Assembly (NCBI RefSeq): GCF_050948215.1
Contig: NC_135152.1
Location: 5,180,310 to 5,244,309, forward strand
Reading direction: 5' to 3'
DNA from: Halictus rubicundus
Taxonomy: Eukaryota; Arthropoda; Insecta; Hymenoptera; Halictidae
DNA: 64,000 bases
Made by a program: the position numbers and the translations under genes. How positions within the stretch are numbered: the first letter of the stretch is position 1; each line of letters opens with the position of its first letter. The notes under the pieces are model-generated. The model searched no databases, was not told where the DNA came from, and saw nothing but the letters and a program-made list of their open reading frames with translations. Positions 1 through 13,306 of this stretch are shown here, piece after piece.

Positions 1-3000
1 TACCACTAATAGCTTCAAGTCGTGGAGAGAGATAACGCTACAAGGTGTGACAATATAAATTGAAAACAAAGTACGAAGTAGTTCAAAGTAATCTTAGTGC
101 GAAGTATCGACCAAAGAACGAGCTTGAATAATTTCTTTTAAGCTTAGAAAAGGGGACATGGTACTGTAGGTTACTATAGAAGGTTACTATGGATTTGTAT
201 CCATACAAACTCATGAACATCCTAACTGTGAAGCTATTAGCTATATATTACCCACTATTCGCAAGATACTATCTGCAGTATCTTGCAAATCTTGTGTAAT
301 AACAATTGCCCAGGTCTCACCACGAGGAGGTTACTGCACAAGAGACCCGAAAGGGAGTCAGAACGAATTCAATCTTACGAACCAAGTTAGGCAGGTCGCT
401 AAGTTACGCATATCGAGCAATTGTTGCGGAGCAAAAGGTGTGAATCGGCGAAGTAGTCTCCAATCCACCAAAGGCGAATCAGGCTCCGGTCCTTTGAAAG
501 GGAGAAACAAGAGCCAACCGGGTGGCCTTATGGCAAAGAGGATTTTATACGAGTGAACAGGTCTCAACCATCCCACTCAATGTATCAACGCCGAATACAA
601 GCATCAACCGGTCTGGTGCATACAAACAAAATGTCCTTGTGTTTTCTTTTAACTTCAAGTGTCCTTATGACAAAGTATCATCCTTCAGCTTTAATTTGAA
701 CCTTCAAACATCTAAAAATTCTGCGAGACGACGAAATGACACGGGATTCTGCGAATCCTCCGAGCTCTGAGTCTATGTACGATTATAATCCGGCAACATT
801 GCGCTCTTAAATATGGCAATACTTCATAATCTACCCTATGTTGCAGTCTGATGTAGTTCGCTAGTCATTTCGGTAGAGTGCTCTATCGTACTAGAGCATT
901 TTTCACAGAGTCGGTAATTCAGAACCGTGTACGGGAAAATGCATTACATGAAATGTTTACAGGGATTTTAAGTTTGTACGTAAAACGAGTCAGTAAGACA
1001 GTCAAACTCTACGTAAGAGAACCCATAAGGTGTTTTATCTGTCCTAAACCCAGTATAAGGTCTGTGGTTCAATTTCTAGATCGGTAAAGCAGTCAACTTT
1101 GAGACTCCACAAGATGTTACATTCATTCTTATATCTCGTTTATAGTGAAAGCTAATATCTCTCAACATATGTACGTTTTATATTACTAATTTATGCAGTC
1201 TACTAATTGACTGTCTTATTTAAATAGAGTCCATTAAAGTATTCCAGATGCTGTCGATATTTCAGTACTCAGAAAATCAGAAATCTGTAAGATCTCAAGT
1301 CTCTGGTAGCAGTATAACTTGTTTGGGATTTCTTTTGTGAGATGGCGCCACGGAATACTTCAGCATAGTGACTTTTAAGCCCTGCTTGTTATAATTTTGG
1401 CAACACTATTCTGCAATCGATTTTAATTTGAATTTCACAAATGGTTGAAACTTATGAAATCTAAGTTTTCATTTCGATTACTTTAGAAAAATGTTTTCCA
1501 ACAGAAGATACACAATCCCCATCGCTCATATTTCCTGTCCCCGTAAAATTTTCCGTGCTTTAAAACATTGCTCCAAGTTACGTGCGCAATTTTTTAATCT
1601 AATTTTAGTGGCAAAAATTGCATTAAAGCATTAAGAGAAATGTAATCTTATATTGAAACGTAATCTGAAATCGTTAGAAGAACGAATGCAATTTGAATCA
1701 CAGTAAGAACAATTAATTTCCCATTAGCGGAGGCGTAAGAAACGGAGGCTGGGGTTGAAATTAAAAGGTCGCGTATAAAAGTGGGCGAGGCGAAATGGAA
1801 AGCGGAAACACAGTTGTCGGGAGGCGCGAAAAGTTAATCCAGTTCAATGGACCCTTCGATTTTTACGAGCGGTAATAGTAAGTGGGGTCTCGTGCCGTGC
1901 TCATCAACGCCGGGATCATCCGCCGTGTTTCTATGGGTGGCGCGGTGGCGCTGAAAAGACGAGGCGAGAGTCAAACGTATCTGGCAATGTCATCAGTTAC
2001 ATTTATGAGGCCGTCAAGGATAAAGTGAGCACCTTGAGGTTGCATCATCGTCACTTTAAATCCCGTTTACCCGCTCGTAAAAGTCTTTGACGACTTCGCC
2101 GGAGAGCTGCCGGTACAGCACGGCCAACTTGCCTGCCATAAACTCGAGAATGGAGCACCCTCGTCCCCTCTACACGCCCTGTCCTTCCTATAGCCCTCCT
2201 CAAGTTTTGACGGAAACTGAAACGCAAAGGAACTCGGGACGTTTACTTATCCAGCTCTCAATAATCGTCGCTCGTTATGTCGTGCCGAGTCACAATACCG
2301 AGGAATCGTCCATTGATTGCTCGCTTATGGCCCTCGTAATCTTTCGGGGCCTTTACACGCCGCAACCGTGGTTGCCATAACTGCACCTCGCTCGAATAAT
2401 TGGTCTTTGATAGCGCCCGCGGAAGGGTGACTTTTATTGCGGGTCTAATGACTTCATTTGTATCTCGAAGCAGATTTGTTACCATCGCAAGCTTAGGCTT
2501 TCGTCGTGCACCCTAGTGCGCGGGTCTTTATAAACACACTTTAAGATCGTGAGGCCTGGGTCCGTTCTGACCCGCTATTTTAATGGCATCATCTATCTAC
2601 TCAACTTCTGGTTGTTAATTTTAATTAGGGGGTGTTCTACACTCTCAGATAATAATTTTGGACAAAGTGCCATTAAAAATATGTTAAAGACAATTAATGA
2701 GGAATTTCTTCAGTGGTGCTGAACATTATTGCTACCTGTATAATAATAGTTCTTTCACTTGATTTTTAATAGTCCTTTTCATTATTTTACTTTCGAAATT
2801 GAGGGTAGAAAAATGTGAAACTTTACATTGACTCTGTGAACTAATTCTGGTTTTAAAAATAAATTTCAAATAATCTCATTTTACAGTGATTTCATCTTAC
2901 TTTATATTTTCTCAAAGAAGGAATTTGCAAAGTTAATACTTTATTTTTCTATCATATTAACTCTTTAAGAAGTTTGTAAGAAATTGTAAGGTGTCTTCAA

Positions 3001-3589
3001 GGAATTTTCAAAAGGAAAATTAAGTTAGAAAAATGAAGGATGGAAAGGAAAAATTATGGAATAAGATTGATGAGTATAGGGGTCCATTTTTCAGAAGTAT
3101 TTTATTTAAATTTGAATACAATTTATTGATGCGATACTGGTTGTAGGTGCGCGTATGCATTCTTTAAGAACTGTTTTTGTGCTTGCAGAGTATTATTTCC
3201 CTGAAGTAAGAATTTTATCAATAAATGCCCGATAGAGTACATTCTAACATCAACGCGACTCGGGTACCCTATAGCATCTCGGTATTCGTTACTGGCTCGG
3301 GGAGCTCGTTCATGAATTGGAAATGCCCTACAGTGGCAGCGAAAGAAGTCATAAAACGAATAAAACCGCCGTGTATCGGAATATCATGGTATCGGCACTA
3401 CAGCGACACGTATGCTAGCTAAAACACTGTATAAGTCAACAGGGCCATTTTCCGCGTTTGCATTCGAACGTTTGCATATTTGTTAAATTCTTCCCGCAAT
3501 TGCAATCACATTCTAATCACAACACTCCGAAGAATCTTGTTATTGATCTCAAACGGTCTATATTAACAAAACATTCCCAACAGCATCTT
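1..3589. other. No recognisable gene; mixed GC/AT sequence
   Basis: I see no supported gene. About 1720-2620 is GC-richer and 2620-3200 is strongly AT-rich. All open frames are under 100 codons and resemble no family I know. No RNA gene or mobile-element end is evident. A weak internal similarity exists between about 980-1030 and 1070-1120 (both contain AAG/GCAGTCAA-like segments), but it is too short to call. Confidence 0.6.
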
Positions 3590-4155
3590 CATTCTTGTAG
3601 CAAAAAATGACATATCAATTTGTTCTATGTAGAAATATATATCTGTTATCTTTACCACTATTTGAAACAAACAGAGCATTTATCTCAGTCACTTACATTT
3701 CTACCAGCATAATTTTTTAAGTGGTACTTGGCTCTATTATCTGAAGACTGGGTAAAAAAGCATGGCACATCAATTTCTTCCATTTCGAGATAGATATGAT
3801 TTATCTAAAATCATCTATACTTCTGTCAAGAACACTCTACACCCTAAATGAACAACCAGTGAAATTCTGGAAAAAATGGCTACTTTCAAGAAGAAAATAA
3901 AATTATCTACCCTTCGATGAATAAAATTTTCAAACAGCATAACATTCCTGCATCTAAATACTTAAGAAGAAAAATGGCACGTCCATTTTTCCTTTCTTAA
4001 ATTTAATACCAAACGGTACTACAGTGTTTCAGCCAAATCACTCAGAACAAAAATGGTACGTCTATTTCTCTACTTTGATTTGCTACAAAACAGGACTACA
4101 TTCTTTCACCCAAATGCTCAGAACAAAAATGGCAACTGTTACTTTTTTGAAGCCT
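3590..4155. repeat. Decayed tandem repeat, unit about 78 bp
   Basis: The phrase AAAATGG-CACRTC-ATTT recurs near 3602, 3758, 3873, 3972, 4050 and 4126. The last three copies are spaced 78 and 76 bp apart and the first two about 157 bp apart, roughly two units. The text between the phrases is also partly shared: CTACA-TGTTTCA-CCAAAT-CTCAGAACA precedes the last two. The units are well diverged, so this is an old array. It has no coding potential. Confidence 0.55.
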
Positions 4156-4854
4156 GATGGACCCGACAATCCAGTAAAATTGTTATTAAATCTCGCGTAA
4201 TTTAGCAGCGGGGCCGGCAGATGAATAATCAGAGTGTAGCTAATTCATGTGCAGGTAATTACAGCAGCGATTCCCAGGGGAGCGGGAGCGGATCGCTAGT
4301 GGTGCCATTGAAATTCGGTATGGCGGCGTTCGTCGTGTCAGTGGGTTCTAAAACGTGCTGGTCCGGTGCTCGACGTGTGAGGTACACGATTCCTTTTTAC
4401 GACGGCAAGACCGAGGGGCGTCCTGATTGTCGTCGTCGCTTGTCTTCTCCGGGTACGTGCTGAAATCGCTGGAGTAAGAAAGAAAGAAAGAGAGAGAGAG
4501 ACCAGTCCCGAACCGCAGCCACCCAAATAGATTGCTCTCGCAAGAGGAGAGCACAATGAAGAGGTGCAATAATATCTCGAGGAGCTACACATTTTTATTC
4601 GTCGCATTCGCCACACGGTAGCTACAAGCTGTTTATTAGAGAGCACGAAAGGACGACGAGGAAGAGGACACTCGAGAGAGATTGTTCGAGCTTTCCCACA
4701 GGAGAGAGACAGTCCTGGAAAGTTCAGACACCCCTCGAGTTGCCAGCCCTCTGTTGCTCCCTTTCCGCGATCGGCCATCCCCCGTGTAAATCTCGAATCT
4801 GACGTCTGGTATATGGCACGCTCGATTCCCTGGCTCCTCTCTGCGCCCCCGACA

Positions 4855-4858
<4 letters not shown>

Positions 4859-4916
<58 letters not shown>
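4859..4916. repeat. (GA)n microsatellite
   Basis: An almost perfect GA dinucleotide run of about 58 bp. Confidence 0.95.
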
Positions 4917-4921
<5 letters not shown>

Positions 4922-5231
4922 GAAACAGCGTTGCGTGGCGCGTTATTAAGGTCAGCCACCTGCCGCTCGATGGAGCTCACTTCAGGGATGAACACTATTA
5001 TACCCCTCTGCGCTATGGCTATACATAATGGGGAGAAAAAAAAGAGGAGAAAGAGGCGCGGGAAGAAAGGTGAGGCAGAGAAAGGAGGACGAAGAGGCGG
5101 CAAAAGAAGAAGAAGAAGAAGTAGGAGAGGAGAGGAAGAGGGATGCAGGGGGTCTGGCTGAACAAAGAAAATAAGAGATGCGAAACGACCACGCGGCCGG
5201 AGACGGAGCAAGCCGGAGAAAGGAGCCCTCG

Positions 5232-5286
5232 GGAGAGAGAGAGAGAGAGAGAGAGAAAGAGGGAGGGAGAGAGAGAGAGAGAGAGA
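5232..5286. repeat. (GA)n microsatellite, interrupted
   Basis: A GA run of about 55 bp broken by AAA and GGG interruptions near 5256-5268. Confidence 0.9.
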
Positions 5287-5640
5287 TGAGAGGGTTCGGG
5301 GACGCCGGGGGACAGAAGGAGAGAGGATAGCTCCCGGGACTCCTGGAGCCAGAGAAGAGAATAAAGGAAAAGCGAGAAAAATGTGTCTAACGTGGCAGAG
5401 GCAATTCTTCAGCCGGAGTTGCCGCCTTAATGCTCGCCGGAGAAAGGCGATTGGTTCTCGAGAAGAGCCCGTGGGAAAGATGGCCGCCATTTCCCTCCAA
5501 CCACCCGTGCAAGTGTCCCCCCTACCTCCTCGGCCACCTACTCATCCTTTCTCTGTCGCTCCTCTGGCCATGCCTGGGAGCCCGTAAACGGGCGACGGCC
5601 ACGAAAGAAACCCCGTTCGAGGAATAAAGGGGGAGAAACA

Positions 5641-8600
5641 CGCTCTCCGAGACTCTTATTCTTATTAACTGTTTAATCTTTCCCCGTGACGTACGGGACC
5701 CATTAAGCGCCGCGGATCTTGTTTATATTTCGCCCGAGAGCAACGCGAGAGACCGAGCCGCATCTTCGTTACGCTGAATTCAAGGGGCACACCGTTGTTG
5801 GACCCTTGACTTTTTGCCACGAGACCCCAACTGACGCTTGCACCTCTCGGACGCAACCTACCCCGACAGAAAAATCTCCCCGAGATCACTGGCGATGCCC
5901 CCAGATTAGCCGAAACGGCACCCCCCTCCACCCCCTTTTAATACTCCCGGCGAAATTGCGTGTACAGTATTTTATAAGTGGCGCGAGATTATTTGTTTCC
6001 GAGGGTGCGGCGGTTTCTGCGATGCAGGTCAGGGTGTCGGCGCTGAATGTTACTGGTTTTTTTGTATTTATTTATTGTGTTCCTTCAGTCTTCAATCCTT
6101 TACCCTATTAGATTTTAAGTAGCTGGTAACTTCTTGTCGATGCAACCCTTAAATGTTGCTCCAACTTCTACGTACTTTAACTCTTGAAAAATGGTACAGA
6201 AGTGTAATCACAGCAATAAACTTGCAAACTTGCCACTAAAAAACAATAATTTTAACGATCAAAAGATCGCTTGAATACCTAATCTATTCAAAAGTTTATC
6301 GCGTTAGGTGTTCAAGGGGGTGTTAGTAGGGGCCGTCGAAGTCGAAAGGGTTCGAAGAGCTCGAAGGTGAAGGGTTATCTGCGACGAGGTCCTTGCGAAA
6401 GAGGGTAGGATCGATCTATTTCGGAGGGTGTACCAGGGGGAGGAAAGAGTGACAAGAGTGCGGGGGGAAAACGGTGCGAGGGTGCAGCGTAGATAGCGCT
6501 GAGTTACATCTCTCAATTATTTGATAATGCCGCCGACACCGAGCCGAGGGGAGCTCGTTAGAACTTAAAATGAGCTCTGCCCGTAATCTTCTCAATGTTT
6601 ATACTTGCTTCGTAAATCTCCGCGAATCTCGGCGCGGGCATCGTCGTAGCAACGTCGGGAGGAACAATAGATGATACAAACTTCCCGAAGAGTGGCTCTC
6701 CTGGACCTCGTTTAAAATTTTTATGCCGGAGGCGGCGGCGGCGCAAACCACCGGGCCGACACGTTGGCTTCTTTTTTTCTCTCTCTCCCTCTGTAAAAAC
6801 TATCCGGCTACCAACGGTATAACGTTGCTCTAACTGCATCTTAATTATCATCCTTTCCGCCTTTTTTTGCCCGGCCCCTTTTAGGATAAACGAAAATGGC
6901 GCGCAGACGTAGGCGTGCATTGTTGGTTAAAAGCATGCTACCGGGTCCTTTGTAATTACTGCTCGTCCAGAATGTTTCATAATGATTTACCTGGCCTGAT
7001 CAAGAGCAGAAAGTGTCCTAAATGTTACTAGGAAAAAGGAGTCACGACGTATGGGGTTGTTTTGGGGAAATTTGAAGAAACAACCCCTTTGGAGGTACAA
7101 GAGATTTTTAGAAAATTGTACGTGTGTAATAGTTCGTATTAAAACGTTCTTTATACGACGCGCAAATTATTAGACTATTTTATACTTTCATAGGAGGTAC
7201 AATGTAAATTTTATGTAGAGTGTATTTTATTTTTTGCCAGCCGCATCGATGTAATAAATTCCTATTAAATTCCAGAGCATAAACACTGGTTTATAAAAAT
7301 CTGAATTTGTGTTAACCTCCGCAGTTTAATAATTACTAATTACGGAGGCCGGCGGCTGGGTTGTGTATAATAAAACGTGTTTAAAGTTTGGTTTAATAAG
7401 AGTTTAATAATTCTTTTCATTAAACCTCGCTTATTACAAGCTTGCTGTTTTTAAAATTCTGTTTTCTTTACACCAGATGTTTGATTTAATATTGATTGAA
7501 ATTATGAAAACACTCCTACATGCACGAAATGAACGAGTACATTTCTAATAAAAATTGCACAAAAATCAAAAGCGGATTCGATCGTGTTATTTTTATAAAG
7601 AAGGACTTGCATACTCATTTTTAATGCTCGTTGGGATCGGTGTTAATTTTTAATATAAAAATGTTATAATATTAAATTGTCTATCGTTCACGATCGGTGA
7701 CTAAAATAACATTTAACGTGTTAATAGAAGAAAAACTGTGATCAAGAACATTTGCTTAGATGTACACTTTGACGAGATAATTAGGGGACGTTACCGACAT
7801 AATCTGCTGTTGACCCGAGTCGGAGCAAGGAACATCGTGTCAAAACTGACCAGGACAATGCACAAGGCGTTAATTACCCGATCCGTATCTAGGAGGCCGG
7901 GTCTAATATTCCTCGATCTAACAAGTCCGGAACCCCTTTCCTCGAGCAACCATCCGTACCGGTGCCATTACGAGCCACCGTGTATTCGTATTTACCGCTC
8001 TATTAGAGGCCGCCGGCGGGGATCACGATAAATCCAGTTTGACGCAGATTGCCTCGTAACAGGCAGCCATAACTTACGCCTTTATACTTTTCTCGCGTGT
8101 CGCCGGCTATCGGCTCGTAAAGCCGAATCGTGGCCGCTGAATCTGCGCCGGAACGCGATCGCTTTCTAGTTTCTCCTTCTTGCAACCAACTCCCAACCAA
8201 TTCATCCGATCCCACCAGCTCCATTACTGTCAAACGCCGATGGGAAAAATTCCTTCCACTGTATTAAAGTTGCAGAAATGCTGCGAAAATTCTAAAATTA
8301 TTTACACTCTCAAAATTGTTCATACTCGTTGGAAATTCTGCAGCTTCTTTATTAACCTACAAAAAGATTGTACGTTAAGTCTGCATTGTCTTTTAACACT
8401 GGATCTACCGACCTCGTCGAAGTGGTAGACTTCAGATTTTTTCTTTTACAATTCGTGAAGTTGTAGAAACATTTTCTTGAGAAATTTTTCATATACTGTT
8501 CATTATAAATTATCGTTAGGAAGGGACATGAATCAGTCTCGGTTAGGGCTCGGTGGTTGTAGCGTTAATATTCTTCCGAAGGAATTTAAATCTCGACAGC

Positions 8601-10216
8601 TGAATTGGTGCTTCTCAAAGCAATAATAATTCATGTTGTCGTGTTAATTATTTCTTAATAAAGCATTCTTGCCTTAAAACACTCCTTACATTGTCTAGCA
8701 TATTGCTTTCAGAAGATGGCCCATCTATGTGGATGGGCCACCCCTAAGTTGGTAGAAGCTGTTCAACGTGAACTAGTCCAACTATACGCACACTTAAAAT
8801 ATCGCTCCAAATGCTACAAATGCACGTTTTGACTATACTTAAAACACACAAAGAGGAATTTCTCCCTGCTTCTAAATCACACATGGGCGTTCCAGTACAC
8901 GAGGACGGGCAAGAAGCGACATGAGCAGACCTAATGCATCCGCAAGCGAGTAAATCGCGTAAATTCCAACGGGACTATCCTCGCAACACAATGCTCGAAA
9001 TTGAACCAGCCCGTGCAACCGGTCCGGGTAGCTAGTCGAACTCGGAAACGACTCTATTAACGATAGTCAGCGAGATTGCCAGAGAGCTCACTTCCCAGCG
9101 CTCCTTGTCCCGTGGGTCATAAATAGAGTGTGGGGCTTCTCGGTCGGGGATGAGGTCCGGGGAAAAAGGATTCAAACGGCGAAACAACGACCGTGTCGTA
9201 CAAACCTGTCGGGTCCTCTCTCTTGGAGGAGGACGCGGTGGAAAAAGGTATGGCCAAGAGAGGACGTTGGAAGAGAAAGAAGAGGGGAGCGGAGGGGTGG
9301 TTTAGGTAGGAGATAGGATTAGTTAGCCGGGAGGGGCACCGGAGGTCAGAGGCTGGGTATATCTAGATTAAGATGCGTCGAGGAAAGAGAGGGAGAGGGG
9401 ACAGCAGACAAAAGGGGGAGAGAAGATGGACAAAGAGAGTCAGAATAGGGAGTCGGTCCCCTTCCGAGTCGAGGTGACGAACGACATTCGCGGGGACCTT
9501 GAATGTCTTTGGTTGTCCATGGGCCTCGATGATCTTGCCCGGTTTTTGGAGCTAGAGGGGATAAGAGGGGTCAGAGGGGAACAGTATGGGGTACAGGAGG
9601 TGAGCAAGCGACGAGGACCGTGCCGGGTGACGTACGAGCACAGGGACCACCCCTGGTGATCAAATCCCGCATCTTCCAGACGGTTTCACACAAAAATCAT
9701 ATTTATCGCGTTGCCTACCTGCGGCCAACGGCGTGTCACCCTGCTCCACCTTTATGGCGGCCCGAGAACCTTCTCTTTCTTTCTCTTTCTCCCTTCTTCC
9801 TCCCCGACTTGTTCCACTCCTCGCTCTTTTAATCTTAGACTATCGCCCGGTTATGGCCGCGCCGGAGTAATTGCCTCGCAAGCCCGAATTTATTGCTAAG
9901 TAGAAACCCGCTCCCTGCTTAACCTCCTGAAGGGGGTATGAATGTATAATGATCCGAACTGATACCGAATTGCCCGCAGCGACGGCAGACACCGACGTGG
10001 GAATCGCGGCCCCTTTTTACCGATGTGTTCTCCTTTCGAGTTACTTTGTATCTGCGATTCCGCTTCTTATCGCAGTCTTATCTCGGATGCTCGAGAGCTG
10101 CGGGTGGGTTTATTGTTGCTTGCGATGGGTCATGGGGGTGTTCGGACGCTTTAGTTTAATTTTTTTTCTTTTTTTTTTGGGGCGACGGAGGCTGTGGTTT
10201 TTGGCAGCGAGAAACA
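5641..10216. other. No recognisable gene
   Basis: GC-rich blocks (5.7-6.0, 6.3-6.9, 7.85-8.2, 8.9-9.9 kb) alternate with AT-rich ones (7.0-7.75, 8.25-8.7 kb). No open frame exceeds about 130 codons and none resembles a known family. 9230-9450 is a GA/GGA-rich purine stretch. A small perfect hairpin lies at 8717-8740. I see no tRNA, rRNA or transposon end. Confidence 0.55.
8717..8740. other. Short perfect hairpin
   Basis: TGGCCCATC (8717-8725) and its exact reverse complement GATGGGCCA (8732-8740) are separated by a 6-base loop. A 9-bp stem this short is expected occasionally by chance, and no function is assigned. Confidence 0.5.
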
Positions 10217-10425
10217 TTGTGTTGGGTTGTGCAAGAATTGCTGGAGCGTACGCTTCTAGTACAGACTACACAACAAAGTACTAGAAGCTACCCCTAGATA
10301 ATGATTTTTGCTAATCAAGAGAATAGCGTTGGCTGTGCAAGAGTTTACCGTGCTAATTTAATTCATGAACTATTAGAATGTATGATTCCAGTGTAAACTA
10401 CTAGAAACTACCCCTAAACAGTAGG
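10217..10425. repeat. Diverged direct duplication, about 120 bp units
   Basis: Two adjacent stretches share GTTG-G-TGTGCAAGA near 10220 and 10329, and ACTAGAARCTACCCCTA near 10279 and 10400. The order and spacing (about 110-120 bp) are preserved, so this is an old tandem duplication rather than chance. It has no coding content. Confidence 0.5.
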
Positions 10426-10548
10426 ATTGTTTAATATTTATGTACTTTTAGAGGGAACTTCCATTAATGAAATTATTTTTTTCCGGACAGAAGGAAGATT
10501 TCTCTATACATATTTTTTAATTGATTTCGTAAGCATCGAAGTATTTAA

Positions 10549-10633
10549 CCCTTGGCACTCGGCGACTCTGAGGCGCCACTAAATTGTTATGTTATTGAAA
10601 ACATTTTGAACGAGTTGAAATACAAAGGTTTAA
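10549..10633 (+). mobile_element. One-ended fragment of the TTAA piggyBac-like MITE family
   Basis: After TTAA, the sequence CCCTTGGCACTCGGCGACTC matches the left terminus of the MITEs at 32769 and 56642. The similarity includes the subterminal hairpin (GGCG...CGCC) and the following CACTAAATTGTTATG-TATTGAAAACATTTT tract. No matching right end (GAGTGCAAAGGGTTAA-like) follows, so the copy is truncated at its right side near 10633. The family assignment comes from the two better copies in this window. Confidence 0.6.
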
Positions 10634-11608
10634 TCCAGAAATGACTGTAACAAACTATAACGATGTTTTCCGTCAACCCTGACTCTACCAAACCATCCCC
10701 TATAGTTGTCTGAAACTAGAAACATCTTTAATATTCTGCCCAACGACCCCACCCCTGGAAAGAGCCAAATTAAATTGAACGTTTCTCCACTTTTTCGCAG
10801 CGAAAGGGTGCGCAACATCAACAGTCTCAAAAACACACCCCCCAGAGCGAAGAAAATCGTCGGATCGAGGGAATCGAAGTTTCCAAAGCCAGTCTATCCA
10901 TAGGAAAGAGCCAGCGTGAAGGTAATTCGGAGCGGCGAAAGAGAGAAAGAAAGAGAGAGAGAGAGAGAGAGGGAGAGAGAGCAGTTTATCGAGCTTGGCG
11001 TGTAGAGAGAAAAATAAAGACATCGAGCCTATTACGAGGAACTCCTGAAACAATAATCGATTGTTATCGACGCGTTGTTTCCGGCCCGGATCGATAGGAA
11101 AAGAGGGGGTGGTGTCGGCTGGTGGCCCGCCAACCGCGAAACGATGGCTGCGTCATCGTTACTCCTTTTTATTTACAAGTTTCCCTACCCCCGCGACACG
11201 GTAATGGCGATAGATGTGTTGCAGAGGGAGAGGAGGGTTCGGGAATAGACACGGGGGGTTCTGGAGCCATTCCCATAACTCAAATCCGACTCAATTTTCC
11301 CCGGGAAGAAAGTTGCACGCCGCCGCCACCAGTCGTCGATCGGTTTATTAACCCACATCTTTATGACCGATTATTGCGATACCCTAACGACCGTTCCGCC
11401 GTACTCCACGTACCATTCCATGCGACGAGAAAAATTCCTACGACAGTCGATTGTTACTTGTACGGAGTATTTTCGAGCGTTCCAGTAATTCGGGGCTGTT
11501 GTAAAGATCTTCGGAACTTTTCGAAGGGGGGTCCACCATTGCGGCTTTACTCCCGGAAAGCTATCGACGATTTTTAAAGCGAACTGTCCGCGAAGTATTT
11601 TCTGCTCG
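10634..11608. other. No supported gene; contains one 151-codon open frame
   Basis: An open frame of 151 codons runs 11122-11577 on the plus strand in GC-rich DNA. Its translation has no domain or motif I recognise, no signal peptide and no membrane segment. It is about the length that chance allows in such sequence. An interrupted (GA)n tract lies at 10939-10982. Confidence 0.5.
10939..10982. repeat. (GA)n microsatellite, interrupted
   Basis: A run of GAGA/GAAA units of about 44 bp. Confidence 0.85.
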
Positions 11609-11930
11609 TAGATTTTTTAGTTGTACTCCATCCGCGATTTTTTAGTTGTACTCTATGTTAAGAAATTTTGGTTATACTTAAGTTGCGATTTTCTTTCTGT
11701 GTTTTAATTTAAGATTTGTTCGATGGACTTCAATTTAAGAATTTGTAGATATATTTTTAAGAATTTTTAGTTGTACTTTAATTTAAGAGTTTTTAGTTGT
11801 ATTTTGATTTAAGAATTGACTGTGATAACTTAATCTAAGAATATTTTAATTTCACTTAACTTAAAATTGTCTAGTTGTCAGTCCAATGGTCCAATTGTTT
11901 AGTAGTCTTTTTAGTTTAACTTAATTTTAA
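11609..11930. repeat. Degenerate short tandem repeat, unit about 25-45 bp
   Basis: The phrase TTAAGAATTTTTAGTTGTAC, with variants TTTTTTAGTTGTACTC and TTAAGAGTTTTTAGTTGTAT, recurs at least six times with variable spacing. A related patch lies at 18341-18440. The sequence is AT-rich and non-coding, with diverged units. Confidence 0.6.
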
Positions 11931-13274
11931 GAAAGGTCTGCGTGTACACTTAAGTTTGGTTTGTACTGCTTGCATGATTTCTCTCTTGTTGTTCTTCCAA
12001 ATGCGTACTTCTAAAACCTATACAAGCGAAACAAAACTTGACGGTGAATATATTCCTCTTGCTACTAGAATGAATCTCCCGCGTGCGAATAAAAAGACGT
12101 CACTTTGTACATTAGTGTAACAAAAACTACGATTAAAAATAAAGTCTTGATTTTTGAAACGACCCTTAAATTTAAACAATCCCCCGAACCTCATTCTCAC
12201 TGAAAAGATCTTTTTTCTAAGGGATAAAAGGAGTCGTCAGGTACATTTAGTACCAAGTAGCCCCGTTCAGAGCAGAATATCGCACAGGTAGAAATAAAAT
12301 CTTGAAGATGCCGTCGGCAGCCATCGGCGGGACCGAAAAAAATCGAATCGCACGGAATTCAAGAAATCGCGGCGTCGAACACGGGGTATCGCGTCGCTCA
12401 TGGGGGTGAAATGAGAAATGCCAGCAATGCCCCGTGCCGCATTAAGAGGGCTACGGGGAACGGCGTCGTAATGAATTAAGGGAAATCAGAAATTGCTTTA
12501 AATAGCACCGTAAAAATAAAGTTTATTTAAAGAAGGGTAAAAGGGGAAGACTTGTAGGGGTGGAAATCGAGAGAGGACGGAGATGGAAAGGAAAGGGACG
12601 CAGAAAAGAGGGAGGAGAGAGGAGGGCAACCGACTTCAGAAGGGGTGCTAAGTCGACGGCGGAGCGTGTAGCACGGAAATTGCCGAGAAACGCGTATTAA
12701 AATTGCTGGATTTAGTAGGGAGATAAGCCGCGGCCGGGGCTACGAGCCGAAGGAAAAGAAAAACTCTCTTTTACTTGCGCAACGGCGTTACCGTCGCCTC
12801 TCCGTTCCCGTTATCCAAAGCTTAAAGCTTAGACTGCGCCATCATCCTCCACCACCAACTCTTACAACCCTTTGCTTTGCACCCCCGCACGCCACATTTA
12901 ATTCACCTTTTTCTTCGGATTCGGCGAACCCCCTCGGAGCCGGCCATTTTCACGATTTCATGGCTGCCGTCGCTCGATTCCTTCAATCAATTCAACACTT
13001 CCAAACAGTTTCAAAAGTTGGCTGTTTCTTTCACCAAACAATCGTGTAGAAATGGGTAGAACTTCAGTGCAATTTTACTAATCAGTAGACTTGCAGTTTG
13101 TGCAGCGAGGTCTTCAATTTTTCTTTCGTATATTTTTGAACTTGTATCTGCGGATTTTGTGCAGTTATAAAAATTTAAGGGGGCACTGGTACTCCATTTT
13201 GAACTTACTAAAATTCTTAAGAACAAAATTAAATTTGTATCTAATTCTCCTGTTTCCTTAAATTCGGACTCATG

Positions 13275-13306
13275 CTTCTGATTTTGTATAAGGATCCAGT
13301 CTACTA
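13275..13306 (-). repeat. Dispersed TAGACTGCGG-family repeat, short copy
   Basis: Read on the minus strand it gives TAGTAGACTGGATCCTTATAC, the core of the dispersed family. Only the first 30 or so bases are recognisable. Confidence 0.4.

Larger units (their letters stand above)
4156..5640. other. Purine-rich microsatellite cluster, no supported gene
   Basis: The stretch is dominated by GA, GAA and GGA tracts (two long (GA)n runs listed separately) and ends with GCCGCCATTT near 5480-5500. The open frame of 284 codons on the minus strand (4636-5490) owes its length to CT/CTT tracts. It translates to Ser-Leu and Leu/Pro runs and is not a credible gene. The combination of GAGAG tracts and GCCAT motifs could bind GAGA-factor and Pho/YY1-type proteins, which is inference only. 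Confidence 0.55.

Noticed and set aside
4636..5490. 284-codon open frame on the minus strand
   Set aside because: Much of it is translated (CT)n and (CTT)n, giving Ser-Leu and Leu/Pro runs. Microsatellites in a frame without stops explain its length.
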